Assembly: GCF_900102545.1 (NCBI RefSeq)
Contig: NZ_FNBN01000005.1
Coordinates: forward strand, 186,001-250,000
Direction: 5' to 3'
DNA length: 64,000 nt
DNA from: Chitinophaga filiformis
Lineage (GTDB): Bacteria > Bacteroidota > Bacteroidia > Chitinophagales > Chitinophagaceae
Shown here: positions 1-9,201 of the stretch, one piece after another
Position numbering within the stretch: the stretch's first letter is position 1
Layout of the letters: every line of letters starts with the position of its first letter
The notes under the pieces: generated by a model
Database searches by the model: none
What the model was told of the DNA's origin: nothing
Seen by the model: the letters and a program-made list of their open reading frames with translations, nothing else
Made by a program: the position numbers and the translations under genes

Positions 1-1316
1 TCGGCGACATTGTAAAGTTCTGCAGGGACACGAGTTACTCTTTTACCGATATTGCGGAAAAGAAAAAGATCCGGTTTTCCTTCTCCGCTAACATTGACAG
101 CGTGGAAATTTATTTCGATAAGGATAAGATTGAAAAGATCCTATTCAATCTGCTTTCGAATGCTTTTAAATATACGCATGATAACGGCGCCGTGGACATT
201 CACCTTATCTATCAGCCGCCACTGAATAATGAGGGAGATGGAACACTTATCATTAAAGTAAAAGATACAGGTATCGGGATCCCGGCCGCTCAGCATGAAA
301 AGATATTTGAACGGTTCTTTCAAACGGAGGTGCCGGAAAGCATGGTGAACCAGGGAACCGGCATCGGCCTGGCTATTACAAAAGAGTTTGTAAAATTACA
401 TAAGGGGACCATTAGCGTAGAAAGCGAGCCGGATAAGGGTACCTGTTTTACCGTAGTGCTTCCGGCAAAGAAAATTTATGAAGCTTCGCCCCGGGCTGTG
501 ATAAGCCCATTACCGCCAGAAAATGGAGAATCATTAGTATTTGAGGAAAGTAAAAGGGGCGATAAGCGGAAAACCATACTCATAGTGGAAGACAATGAGG
601 ACCTGCGCTTTTATTTGAAGGACAACCTGAAGGGGCAATATCATATAGAAGAAGCCGTAAATGGCAAAGAAGGCTGGGAAAAGATAAAACAACTAAACCC
701 CGACCTTGTGGTGAGCGATATTATGATGCCTTTAATGGATGGGGTTGAACTAACTAAAAAAATTAAGACCGAAACGCTCACCGCCCATATTCCCATTGTT
801 TTACTTACCGCCATGGGAAGTGAAGAGAAGCAGCTGGAGGGTTTGAAAGCAGGTGTGAACGATTACATTACAAAACCCTTCACTTTTGAGATCCTGGCTT
901 CACGCATTAATAACCTGCTGACACAGCAAAAATTATTGCAGAAAAGGTTCCAGAAACAGGTTGAGGTCAATCCCGGAGAGGTTACTATCACTCCTGTGGA
1001 CGAAAAATTCCTGAAAAAGGCTTTAGAGGCCGTTGAAAAGCAAATAGATAACCCGGATTTTTCGGTGGAAGATCTTAGCCGTGAGATGTGCATGAGCCGT
1101 GTTACCTTTTATAGAAAGATAGTTTCACTTACCGGCAGGTCGCCCTTAGAGTTCATCCGTTCGATCCGTTTGAAAAGAGCAGCTCAACTATTAGATAAAA
1201 GTGGAATGTCAATTGCCGAAATTGCATATCAGGTAGGATTTAATGATCCCAAAATCTTCACGAAATTTTTCAAGGAAGAGTTTAATATGTTGCCTTCACA
1301 ATACAACAAACATTAG
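1..1316 (+). CDS. Hybrid two-component system regulator (HTCS), 3' part
   Basis: This is the C-terminal part of an HTCS, a one-protein sensor kinase/response regulator that senses oligosaccharides in the periplasm and activates a PUL. The frame is already open at base 3, so the sensor and HisKA parts lie outside the window. Visible parts in order: the HATPase_c kinase domain with N-box (FNLLSNAFKYT), DTGIGIP and GTGIGLAI motifs; a receiver domain beginning KTILIVEDNEDLR with the phospho-acceptor Asp in VVSDIMMP, and the conserved Thr and Lys in LLTA and ITKPF; then an AraC-type HTH_18 domain (SVEDLSREMCMSRVTFYRK to PSQYNKH). It directly precedes the PUL at 1698, which it probably controls; an in-trans role at the PUL at 20236 is inferred from the shared promoter. 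The internal GTG at 102 is not the true start. Confidence 0.95.
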   Translation, partial: GDIVKFCRDTSYSFTDIAEKKKIRFSFSANIDSVEIYFDKDKIEKILFNLLSNAFKYTHDNGAVDIHLIYQPPLNNEGDGTLIIKVKDTGIGIPAAQHEKIFERFFQTEVPESMVNQGTGIGLAITKEFVKLHKGTISVESEPDKGTCFTVVLPAKKIYEASPRAVISPLPPENGESLVFEESKRGDKRKTILIVEDNEDLRFYLKDNLKGQYHIEEAVNGKEGWEKIKQLNPDLVVSDIMMPLMDGVELTKKIKTETLTAHIPIVLLTAMGSEEKQLEGLKAGVNDYITKPFTFEILASRINNLLTQQKLLQKRFQKQVEVNPGEVTITPVDEKFLKKALEAVEKQIDNPDFSVEDLSREMCMSRVTFYRKIVSLTGRSPLEFIRSIRLKRAAQLLDKSGMSIAEIAYQVGFNDPKIFTKFFKEEFNMLPSQYNKH

Positions 1317-1370
1317 AAAGAAAGATAATTAGTTCCTCTTTGACTGAATATGGGCAGTGAAAATCAGCTA

Positions 1371-1424
1371 TTTGTAACATTTGTTCCCCCTGTTTGAAAC
1401 ATTCGACCACCCCATTTCAGACGG
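1371..1424 (+). promoter_or_regulatory. Triple 22-bp-spaced direct repeat, probable HTCS operator
   Basis: Three related 10-mers lie exactly 22 bp apart: TTTGTAACAT at 1371, TTTGAAACAT at 1393 and TTTCAGACGG at 1415. The spacing is about two helical turns, so the three sites face the same side of the DNA, as expected for an AraC-type activator. The array ends 8 bp before the -7-like box. The same three repeats with the same spacing occur at 20145-20198. Binding by the upstream HTCS is an inference. Confidence 0.6.
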
Positions 1425-1432
1425 TCTGGTAA

Positions 1433-1440
1433 TAGCTTTA
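1433..1440 (+). promoter_or_regulatory. Probable -7 box of PUL A promoter
   Basis: TAGCTTTA fits the Bacteroidota -7 consensus TAnnTTTG except for the last base. It sits inside a stretch (GGTAATAGCTTTACA) identical to that before the GH31 gene at 20236. No good -33 box is seen at the expected distance, which suits an activator-dependent promoter. Confidence 0.5.
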
Positions 1441-1466
1441 CACTATACAATATTCAATCCACGCGT

Positions 1467-1649
1467 ATGAAACTACAACTGCTACAGCCTTGCCTGTCTG
1501 CCTATGCCTTGTTCAGGGGCTTATTAACCGGATCCCCGGTTTGTATGGGATATCCCGGGGGCCAGACGATCTTTCTTATCCCTATACCTACCGGATCACC
1601 CCAAACAGTGAAGCTAAAAGCCGCCCGGATGAAATGTCATCCCCGCTGA
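1467..1649 (+). pseudogene. Relic of the 5' end of a GH31 alpha-xylosidase gene
   Basis: A 60-codon open frame begins at an ATG in the same context (CCACGCGTATG) as the GH31 gene at 20236 (CCACGTGTATG). Its second half aligns with residues about 30-56 of that GH31: both contain a Pro-x-Gly segment, then Phe, Pro, and TGSP followed by VKL. The signal-peptide region is drifted, and the frame ends after 60 codons where the full gene has 951. What follows is the start of the SusC gene, as in the intact GH31-SusC order at 20236-23112. I therefore read it as an internally deleted, decayed copy of GH31. It could still be translated as a short leader peptide, but nothing shows that. Confidence 0.65.
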
Positions 1650-1697
1650 AGAACAGCCGCAAGGATAATAATCTGGTTAAGTTAAAATTATTAAAGC

Positions 1698-4600
1698 ATG
1701 AAGTCAACCAAAATGATTCGCTCGCGAATGCTGCCGCTATTGGGTATCCTTTTGGCATCCCTTGTCAGCATAAACCTCTCCGCACAAACACTCAAGATAA
1801 GTGGTACGATCGTCAACCAGGGTAATTCTACTCCGGTTCCTGGAGCATCGGTTGCTGTAAAGAACGCCCAGCGTTTCGCAATCACCGATGAAACGGGAAA
1901 GTTTACGATCGACGCGTCAACAGGAGACGTATTAGTGATTACAATGATAGGCTACCTGAAAAAAGAGGTGGTTGTTAATAAAAGCACCTCCATTCAGGTG
2001 AAACTGGCTGAGAATGTTTCACAGCTGGAGGATGTGGTGGTAATTGGTTATGGCAAGACAAGACGGAAAGACGTTACAGGTGCCATATCTTCTGTTTCTG
2101 GTGATGAGATCCGTAAAACACAACCTGTCACCTTTGATCAGGCCTTGCAGGGAAAGGTGCCTGGGTTAGTGGCGCAACAAATATCAGGTCAACCAGGTGG
2201 AGCGGTATCTGTCCAGATCCGGGGCTTGTCTTCTTTTAGCGGTGGCTCACCTATGTATGTAATAGATGGGGTCATTATTGGCGGCACCGCCACATTGGGC
2301 GCTGGTGTCAATCCATTGGCCGGTATCAATCCTTCTGAGATTGAATCCATTGATGTCTTGAAAGATGCGTCTGCAACGGCAATTTATGGGTCCCAGGCAA
2401 CAAATGGCGTAATAGTAATAACAACCAGGAGAGGACAGGTGGCTCCGCCAAGTATTTCTTATGATATGTATACAGGCTACCAGCAAATACCTAAAAAGCT
2501 GCCTGTAATGAATTTAAGGGAATATGCGGCTTTCATAAATGAAAGAAATACGGGGTTAGGCTGGGGATTTGATGCCCGGCCGGAGTTCGTAAATCCCAAA
2601 TATCTGGGCGAGGGAACTGACTGGCAGAAAGAGCTTTTTAGAAATGCACCGATGTCAAACCATACCTTGACCATCAGTGGGGGAGATACAAGAACACAAT
2701 ACCTGCTGTCCGGCTCTTATTTCAACCAGGAGGGTATTGCCCTTGGGTCCGATTTCCGCAGGATATCATTAAGGTTAAACCTCGACAATAAAACGACCGA
2801 TTGGCTAAAGATCGGTACCAGCCTGCAACTTGTCAGTATCAAAGAAAATGTGAATTCAACCAGTTCGAATGTAATTAACACCGCATTAAGTCAGACACCG
2901 GATATAGCTGTAAAAAATGAGGATGGTAGCTGGGGCGGCGCCTATAATCCGAATGGATGGGTCAATAGTACGGTGAACCCGTATGCAATAGCCCTTATTA
3001 ACAAAGACCAGGCAAACAGGAAACAGCTTTTTGGTAATTTATATGCAGAAATAGCTTTTACCAAAGACCTGAGCCTCCGGAATGAAGCAACAGCAAGCTT
3101 TTCAATGGCAACGGAAGACCGGTTTAATCCTTCTTACACCTTCGGCCTGGTAAAAAATAATACGAACAGTGCATCTTATAATTTTTCGCAGAGCCTGTTT
3201 ACAACTATAAGGAACTTTCTTACCTATTCACATCTGTTTAAAGGTAAATACAATGTAAATGTGTTGCTGGGCCATGAAGCGCAGCTAAGCACCAGTGAAA
3301 GTACTTCTGCCGGAAGATCGAATTTTCCATCCAACAATGTGCAGGTGATCAGTAGTGGCGATCCTACTACCGCCACTAATTCAGGCAGCAAGGGGCAAAG
3401 CGCCCAGGAATCATACTTTGGTCGTATAAATCTGGCGATCAATGATAAGTATCTGTTTACCGCCAATCTCCGGGCAGACGGGTCTTCAAAGTTCGCTCCT
3501 GAAAACCGCTGGGTGAATACCTACTCAGGAGCATTCGCGTGGAAGATTAATAAGGAAGCATTTCTGCAGTCTGTAAAAAGTATGAATGAATTAAAGCTGC
3601 GCCTGGGCTATGGTTTAACGAACAATCAAAATATCCGGGATTATGCCTATACCTCTACACTGGCTACTGTGGCTACGGGGCTTACAGGTATAGCACAGCT
3701 TACCCAGAATGTAGGAAATCCTTATGTGCAATGGGAAAAAACGAAATATGCAAACATAGGGCTGGATGGTACGCTTTTTAACTGGAGATTAAACTTCTCT
3801 GTCGACTTTTACAATCGCAGAACCGATGGTCTTATATTACAGATCCCTTTGCCATTGTATTCCGGTACGGCGATCGGCTATTCACCAGGCTCGCTGGACG
3901 CCCCATACGTCAATGTAGGTACAGTTAATAACAAGGGTTTCGACTTTAGGATCAGTTCTACCAATGTTAAAAGCAAAAGTTTTACCTGGAAAACGGATGT
4001 AACCGTTTCGCGCAATATTAACGAGGTGCTGAAACTCAATACGGATGGCGCCTCACTGGACAGACAGTATAGCAAAACTGTTGTGGGTAGGTCTATTGGT
4101 GAGTTCTACGGATATGTTATTGACGGAGGTGTGTTTGCAACGAAAGAAGATTTTAAGACCCACGCATTGCCCACTAAAAATGGTGTGCCGTTGCCGGTAG
4201 GCGCTGCCGGTGGTAGTATCTGGTATGGTGATCTGAAGTTCAAAGACTTTAATGGCGATGGCGTTATTAATGAACATGATCAGACATTCCTCGGTTCTCC
4301 CATACCTAAGTACCAGATTGGTTTAAATAATACCTTTTCTTATAAGGATTTTGATCTGAATATATTCTTCACTGCAAACATCGGCAATAAAGTATATAAT
4401 CAGCTGCGCGTAAACGGAGAATATCCGGGAACAAGCTTTGGGTATCTCAGGGCACTGATGAATTATGCAAAACTTACTTTGATAGACCCGAACGGATCGG
4501 CAACCGATATTAATAATATAAAGGTGACAAACCCCGATACCAGGATTCCCGGAATCAGAAATGATAATACCAATGATAATAACAGGAACTCTGACAAGTT

Positions 4601-4856
4601 TGTGGAAAACGGAACTTTCGTACGGTGTAAGAATATTTCATTAGGATATACGCTCCCACAAAAGCTTATTGAGAAAGCTAACATTAAGTATGTGAGAGTC
4701 TATTTCAACGTTTCAAATGCTTTTATTCTTACCAATTACAAGGGAATGGATCCTGAGATCGGATCATGGGATCCGCTAAGCGCAGGTGTTGACGGAGGTT
4801 ATTATCCGCAGCCCAGGGTGTATACCATTGGAGCTAACATCAAATTGGGTAAGTAA
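1698..4856 (+). CDS. SusC-like TonB-dependent outer-membrane transporter (PUL A)
   Basis: This is the outer-membrane transporter that imports oligosaccharides with the SusD lipoprotein encoded next door. Length (1052 aa) is normal for the family. A signal peptide ends at LSA-Q (residue 29/30). A CarboxypepD_reg-like domain spans about residues 32-110, followed by the plug, which begins near EDVVVIGYGKTRRKDVTG, and a 22-strand barrel to the end. There is no N-terminal STN domain, consistent with control by an HTCS rather than by sigma/FecR. The N-terminus is clearly paralogous to the SusC at 23112: both begin MKS-K-IR-R and share the segments PVPGAS and INASTGDVLVIT or close variants. The SusD gene follows 28 bp downstream. 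Confidence 0.95.
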   Translation: MKSTKMIRSRMLPLLGILLASLVSINLSAQTLKISGTIVNQGNSTPVPGASVAVKNAQRFAITDETGKFTIDASTGDVLVITMIGYLKKEVVVNKSTSIQVKLAENVSQLEDVVVIGYGKTRRKDVTGAISSVSGDEIRKTQPVTFDQALQGKVPGLVAQQISGQPGGAVSVQIRGLSSFSGGSPMYVIDGVIIGGTATLGAGVNPLAGINPSEIESIDVLKDASATAIYGSQATNGVIVITTRRGQVAPPSISYDMYTGYQQIPKKLPVMNLREYAAFINERNTGLGWGFDARPEFVNPKYLGEGTDWQKELFRNAPMSNHTLTISGGDTRTQYLLSGSYFNQEGIALGSDFRRISLRLNLDNKTTDWLKIGTSLQLVSIKENVNSTSSNVINTALSQTPDIAVKNEDGSWGGAYNPNGWVNSTVNPYAIALINKDQANRKQLFGNLYAEIAFTKDLSLRNEATASFSMATEDRFNPSYTFGLVKNNTNSASYNFSQSLFTTIRNFLTYSHLFKGKYNVNVLLGHEAQLSTSESTSAGRSNFPSNNVQVISSGDPTTATNSGSKGQSAQESYFGRINLAINDKYLFTANLRADGSSKFAPENRWVNTYSGAFAWKINKEAFLQSVKSMNELKLRLGYGLTNNQNIRDYAYTSTLATVATGLTGIAQLTQNVGNPYVQWEKTKYANIGLDGTLFNWRLNFSVDFYNRRTDGLILQIPLPLYSGTAIGYSPGSLDAPYVNVGTVNNKGFDFRISSTNVKSKSFTWKTDVTVSRNINEVLKLNTDGASLDRQYSKTVVGRSIGEFYGYVIDGGVFATKEDFKTHALPTKNGVPLPVGAAGGSIWYGDLKFKDFNGDGVINEHDQTFLGSPIPKYQIGLNNTFSYKDFDLNIFFTANIGNKVYNQLRVNGEYPGTSFGYLRALMNYAKLTLIDPNGSATDINNIKVTNPDTRIPGIRNDNTNDNNRNSDKFVENGTFVRCKNISLGYTLPQKLIEKANIKYVRVYFNVSNAFILTNYKGMDPEIGSWDPLSAGVDGGYYPQPRVYTIGANIKLGK

Positions 4857-4884
4857 AATATTCATCTGTTTAATATAAATAGTT

Positions 4885-6462
4885 ATGAGATCAATATTGG
4901 ACAAAATAATGGCTTTCCTGTTAGCTACGATTGTTATAACAGGATGCTCCAAAAGTTTTTTAGACCGTCCACCGCTGTCGCAGATAAGTGCTGATAACTT
5001 TTATCAAACTTCCAATGATCTTAGATTGGCAACAGCCGCATTGTATGCCGGTACACCCTGGGGCGACTGGAATTATAACTGTTATTTACCTGTAGGCGAT
5101 GTGCTGAGTGGAAACATGGCGGTTGGTTACTGGGGAGATGCTGTGCAGCTTAATACTTTTACAGTTACCGGCCTAAACGGCATCATGGTCTCCAACTGGA
5201 AAGGGATGTATACTGTCATTGCACACTGTAATGTTACCATTAATGCCATCACACAAAAGGCATCCGCATCTATCCCTGACAAGGACAGGAATGCTGCTAT
5301 TGCCGAAGCCCGCTTTATACGTGGATTTGCCTATTACAATCTGGCGGTGTTATGGGGGGCTGTACCTATTATTGAGGATAATAGTAAACTGATTATATCT
5401 CCGTTGATTAACCGTATAAAAACGGAGGACGTATATAAATTCGCAATTAATGACCTGACTTTTGCAGCAGGAAATCTACCGCCTGCCGATGCTGCCGGGA
5501 GGGTTACTTCCTGGTCTGCACAAGGCATGTTAAGTAAGGTTTATCTGACAGCAGCGGGATTGAATCAGCAGGGAGGTACCCGCGATCAGGCTTACCTGGA
5601 TAGTGCAAGAAAATACGCAGGGAATGTGTGTAAGAACAGCGGCCTCGCGCTGGTCGCTAATTATGCCAACCTCTTTAAAAGTCAGTTTAACGATAATCCC
5701 GAGTCATTGTTTGCATTGCAGTGGGCGCCGGGTGGAGGCTGGCTGGAAGGAAATATGCTGCAGATCTATTCCCCTGGCGGTACTGAAATATCAGCTAATG
5801 GCTCGGCCGGCTGGTTTAATATCCGCCCAACCATAGATATGTACCAACTTTACACCACGAAAGATTCTGTAAGGCGTAAGGCCACCTTTATGATCAATGG
5901 TGATTATTACCCGGAGCTGAACGCAGCGGGTGGAGGATATAAGTTCACGGGTGATTGCGGATTGAAGAAGCATATTATTGGTACAAACAAGGATAATAAT
6001 GCGCCAACTATGAACCTGACCTCCTCTACAGAACACAATGCATTATTAAGACTGGCAGATGTTTACCTCATTTATGCTGAAGCGATACTTGGTAACAACG
6101 GCTCCACCAGTGACGGTGAGGCACTGCTTTACTTTAACAAAGTTCGTGAAAGAGCCGGGATTGATCCAACTACTAAAATAGATATAGATACCCTGATTAA
6201 TGAGAGAAGGATTGAGCTTGCAGCGGAAGGACAATACTGGATAGACCTGGTCCGGCTATCTTATTACAACCCGGCGAAGGCAATCAGTAAATTAAACGGA
6301 GAGAAGCGCGTGACATTTACGTTGCCAAATGGTGTTTTGACGCCTGCGAGTCCATACGGCGTTATTACACCTGCAACTATTCAAAGCTTCACTTTCCCAA
6401 TACCATCTTCTGAGGCTACTGCCAACCCGAAATTGTTGGAAGCTCCGGTATCATATTATTAA
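4885..6462 (+). CDS. SusD/RagB-family surface glycan-binding lipoprotein (PUL A)
   Basis: This is the lipid-anchored lid of the SusC transporter, which captures glycan at the cell surface. At 525 aa it is of normal size. The signal peptide ends in a lipobox, VITGC, with the acylated Cys at residue 21, followed by SKSFLDRPP, a typical SusD start. The N-terminal tetratricopeptide-like region includes AEARFIRGFAYYNLAVLWGAVP, and the C-terminal region includes NERRIELAAEGQYWIDLVR, both hallmark stretches. It lies between SusC and the glycan-binding protein gene, in one probable transcript. Which sugar it binds cannot be read from the sequence; xyloglucan oligosaccharides are inferred from the neighbouring enzymes. 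Confidence 0.95.
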   Translation: MRSILDKIMAFLLATIVITGCSKSFLDRPPLSQISADNFYQTSNDLRLATAALYAGTPWGDWNYNCYLPVGDVLSGNMAVGYWGDAVQLNTFTVTGLNGIMVSNWKGMYTVIAHCNVTINAITQKASASIPDKDRNAAIAEARFIRGFAYYNLAVLWGAVPIIEDNSKLIISPLINRIKTEDVYKFAINDLTFAAGNLPPADAAGRVTSWSAQGMLSKVYLTAAGLNQQGGTRDQAYLDSARKYAGNVCKNSGLALVANYANLFKSQFNDNPESLFALQWAPGGGWLEGNMLQIYSPGGTEISANGSAGWFNIRPTIDMYQLYTTKDSVRRKATFMINGDYYPELNAAGGGYKFTGDCGLKKHIIGTNKDNNAPTMNLTSSTEHNALLRLADVYLIYAEAILGNNGSTSDGEALLYFNKVRERAGIDPTTKIDIDTLINERRIELAAEGQYWIDLVRLSYYNPAKAISKLNGEKRVTFTLPNGVLTPASPYGVITPATIQSFTFPIPSSEATANPKLLEAPVSYY

Positions 6463-6484
6463 GCAATACTAAAAACATTATACC

Positions 6485-7702
6485 GTGAATAAAGTAATAT
6501 TCAACCGGCACTATAAAGGCTTGCTGTTCCTGGCACTTGCTACGGCTTTTGCATGGATGCAGTCCGGCTGTAAAAAAGAGTCAATAGAAGGTGCACCTGT
6601 TATTACAAGTGTGAGGAATTATGCAGCGTCGCCTGCAGATACCCTTGTGAATGACATTACCACTGGTCAATGGGTGGTATTGATCGGACATAACCTGAAA
6701 AACGCTGTACAGATCTCCTTCAATGGCGTACCTGCTACCATCAACAGCACAATGTTCTCTGATACCAGCGCTACTGTGCTGGTACCCGCTGTGATACCAT
6801 TTCCGTCAGTGCCTGCAGAAGAACTGAACACTATCCGTTATGTTACGCGGGAGGGGGCTACCACTTTTACATTTGATATTGTGGCCCCGCCACCTACCAT
6901 CACAAGCATATCCAACGAAAATGCCAATGAGGGCGATTCCGTTTATATTTACGGGTTGAACTTATTTTTTATAAATGAGCTCACTTTTGCTGGTACGCAG
7001 GTTACGAAATACACCACAGCTGGTGATGGTACTTCTATAGGGTTTGTGTTACCAGCGCTTACACAAAGCGGACCTGTAGTAGTGGCTACAAAATCTGGTA
7101 GGGCCTCCACTCCCTTCAATGTAAACGATGCTACAACGGGCGTTCTCTGTGATTTTGATAAGGTAAATACTTTCAGCTGGGGTACCGGCATTGATAATAG
7201 CAGCGTCAATTTTCCCGGTAACAGGGGCAATTACGCAGTGCTGAGTAATGGCATTCTGCCGGCGGGCGATGGTACCTGGTGGGATTGGCAGCGCAGCATA
7301 AATACCAACGATGTACAGTGGGTTCCTGCCGACAGTTTAAGTCTTTCTCCTGATGACTATGCCCTTAAGTTTGAGATCAGCGTTCCCGACGCATGGACCG
7401 GTACTTCTATCTATATCATAAAAGGTTATTCATTTGACTATATGGCCCGTTATGAGCCGTGGCAAGGTACCAATGGTGTTGTGACTGCCTTCACTACAAA
7501 GGGCTGGCGTACGGTAACTATTCCGTTGTCGATGTTCAGGAGCAATGACGGTAAAGGTTCAGCAGTTGCAAGCCTGACTACTTTGCTTGGCGCCACTGGT
7601 AATGGAGCGGTAAATATCCAGACCAAGAACTTTTCTGCTTCACCATCAGCTTCCGGCTTAAAGGCCGCCATTGATAATATCAGGGTGGTGAAGATTAAAT
7701 AA
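6485..7702 (+). CDS. IPT/TIG-domain surface glycan-binding lipoprotein (SGBP-B-like)
   Basis: This is a cell-surface glycan-binding lipoprotein of the type that follows SusD in many PULs and helps hold long polysaccharide chains. It has no catalytic domain. The start codon is GTG (6485), 22 bp after the susD stop. The lipobox is MQSGC, Cys at residue 29. Two IPT/TIG immunoglobulin-like domains lie at about 39-134 and 137-213 (PTITSISNENANEG begins the second), followed by an aromatic-rich C-terminal beta-sandwich at about 218-405 (WWDWQRS, RYEPWQG). This layout resembles Bacteroides ovatus SGBP-B of the xyloglucan locus, whose C-terminal domain binds xyloglucan. Function by family resemblance; binding specificity is inferred. 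Confidence 0.8.
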   Translation: MNKVIFNRHYKGLLFLALATAFAWMQSGCKKESIEGAPVITSVRNYAASPADTLVNDITTGQWVVLIGHNLKNAVQISFNGVPATINSTMFSDTSATVLVPAVIPFPSVPAEELNTIRYVTREGATTFTFDIVAPPPTITSISNENANEGDSVYIYGLNLFFINELTFAGTQVTKYTTAGDGTSIGFVLPALTQSGPVVVATKSGRASTPFNVNDATTGVLCDFDKVNTFSWGTGIDNSSVNFPGNRGNYAVLSNGILPAGDGTWWDWQRSINTNDVQWVPADSLSLSPDDYALKFEISVPDAWTGTSIYIIKGYSFDYMARYEPWQGTNGVVTAFTTKGWRTVTIPLSMFRSNDGKGSAVASLTTLLGATGNGAVNIQTKNFSASPSASGLKAAIDNIRVVKIK

Positions 7703-7731
7703 CGCAAATTTTTTTAACCAAATACACAAAT

Positions 7732-9186
7732 ATGAAAACCAGGAGTTGGTATGCACTTAGCGCCCTTATAATTGTGGCGCTAATGTCTGCATACTGTAGT
7801 AAAAAGAGCGTGATCACACCGGCCTTGTCGGTTTCTTTATCTGAAATTGCTTTTAAGGCGAAAGGGGACACCGCTGAGGTAACGATCACGAGTAACGTAG
7901 AATGGAATATTAGCAACCCTGCTTCTTCCTGGTTGCAATTGAGCAAAACAAGTGGCAGTGGCAGCCAGGCATCCATTCAGTTGATCGCTGTAGCCAATAC
8001 CACAGGAACTACCCGTTCAGTAGTATTGGAGGTTAACGCGGGAAACAAACAGCTGCGCCGGATAAACATAACGCAAGCCAGCAGTTTATATCCGGGCTAT
8101 AATGTATCGCCCGCACCAGCTGATGCAACTGGCATGGGAAGTACTGCCGTGCAATTGGCGGCTAAATTTAAGCTGGGCTGGAACATTGGAAACACGCTGG
8201 AAGCTATTGGTGGAGAAACTGCCTGGGGTAATCCTTTAATTACCGAGAGTTACATCCAGGCTGTAAAGCAGCAGGGATTTAATGCCATCCGCCTGCCCTG
8301 TGCATGGGACTCGCATTCCGATAAAGCTACCGCTAAGATCCAGGATGCCTGGCTTAACAGGGTAAAGCAGGTGGTTCAGTACTGTGTCAATAACGATATG
8401 TATGTTTTGCTCAATATCCACTGGGATGGTGGTTGGCTGGAAAACAACATTAATGCGCAGAAGAAGGATTCGGTTAATGCCAAACAACAGGCTTTCTGGG
8501 AACAGATTGCTACCAGCATGCGTGATTTTGATGAGCACCTGATGTTTGCAAGTGCCAATGAACCCGCTGCCGAGAATGCGGAACAAATGGCAGTACTCGC
8601 CAGTTATCATCAAACCTTCGTTAATGCAGTCAGGTCTACGGGTGGCCGTAACAGTTACCGGGTGCTGGTGGTGCAGGGACCGCAAACAAATATTGAAAAA
8701 ACCAATGACCTGATGAATGCTCTTCCCACAGATCCTGCGAAAGACAGGATGATGGTGGAAGTACATTATTATTCCCCATCCCAGTTCTGTTTGCTGATGG
8801 ATGGCGACGCATCCTGGGGAAAAATGTTCTATTACTGGGGTACAGGGCATCATTCTACCATTGAGCCTGACCGGAATGCCACCTGGGGTGAGGAAAGTGA
8901 TGTAAACAGCTCTTTGGCCAGGATGAAAACGAAATACACCGATAAACAGATCCCTGTTATCATGGGTGAATATGGAACCTACAGGCGTGGCAATAGTAAG
9001 TATGTTCCAAAAGACCTGGCCACCCACAATGATGCGGTGGATTATTGGCTGACCTATGTAACAAAACAAGCCATTGCGAATGGGCTTAAACCCTTTTACT
9101 GGGATACCGGCGGTGCTTTGGACAGAAGGAATAATACTGTACTTGATCAACGTACGATTAATGCCATCGTGGCGGGTAGTAAATAA
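7732..9186 (+). CDS. BACON-GH5 endo-beta-glucanase lipoprotein, probable xyloglucanase
   Basis: This is an endo-acting enzyme that would cut the beta-1,4-glucan backbone at the cell surface. The signal sequence ends near MSAYC (Cys 22), so surface lipidation is likely although Tyr before the Cys is unusual. Residues about 30-115 form a BACON domain (EWNISNPASSWLQLSK), common in Bacteroidota surface enzymes. The GH5 catalytic domain follows from about 145 (FKLGWNIGNTLEA), with the acid/base Glu277 in SANEPA and the nucleophile Glu413 in IMGEYG. The N-terminal motif and domain order resemble subfamily GH5_4, which includes the B. ovatus xyloglucanase BoGH5A. Subfamily and substrate are inferred; mixed-linkage glucan or glucomannan remain possible. 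Confidence 0.88.
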   Translation: MKTRSWYALSALIIVALMSAYCSKKSVITPALSVSLSEIAFKAKGDTAEVTITSNVEWNISNPASSWLQLSKTSGSGSQASIQLIAVANTTGTTRSVVLEVNAGNKQLRRINITQASSLYPGYNVSPAPADATGMGSTAVQLAAKFKLGWNIGNTLEAIGGETAWGNPLITESYIQAVKQQGFNAIRLPCAWDSHSDKATAKIQDAWLNRVKQVVQYCVNNDMYVLLNIHWDGGWLENNINAQKKDSVNAKQQAFWEQIATSMRDFDEHLMFASANEPAAENAEQMAVLASYHQTFVNAVRSTGGRNSYRVLVVQGPQTNIEKTNDLMNALPTDPAKDRMMVEVHYYSPSQFCLLMDGDASWGKMFYYWGTGHHSTIEPDRNATWGEESDVNSSLARMKTKYTDKQIPVIMGEYGTYRRGNSKYVPKDLATHNDAVDYWLTYVTKQAIANGLKPFYWDTGGALDRRNNTVLDQRTINAIVAGSK

Positions 9187-9201
9187 CTGTTAAATACAAA
9201 C

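Noticed and set aside
1490..1825. A 111-codon frame covering the start of the PUL A SusC gene
   Set aside because: It overlaps the SusC signal peptide in another frame and has no protein-like features; the GH31 relic is in the frame starting at 1467.
8236..9150. A 304-codon open frame on the - strand opposite the GH5 gene
   Set aside because: It is fully antisense to a gene with intact catalytic motifs, has no recognisable domain, and its composition is that of a codon shadow.
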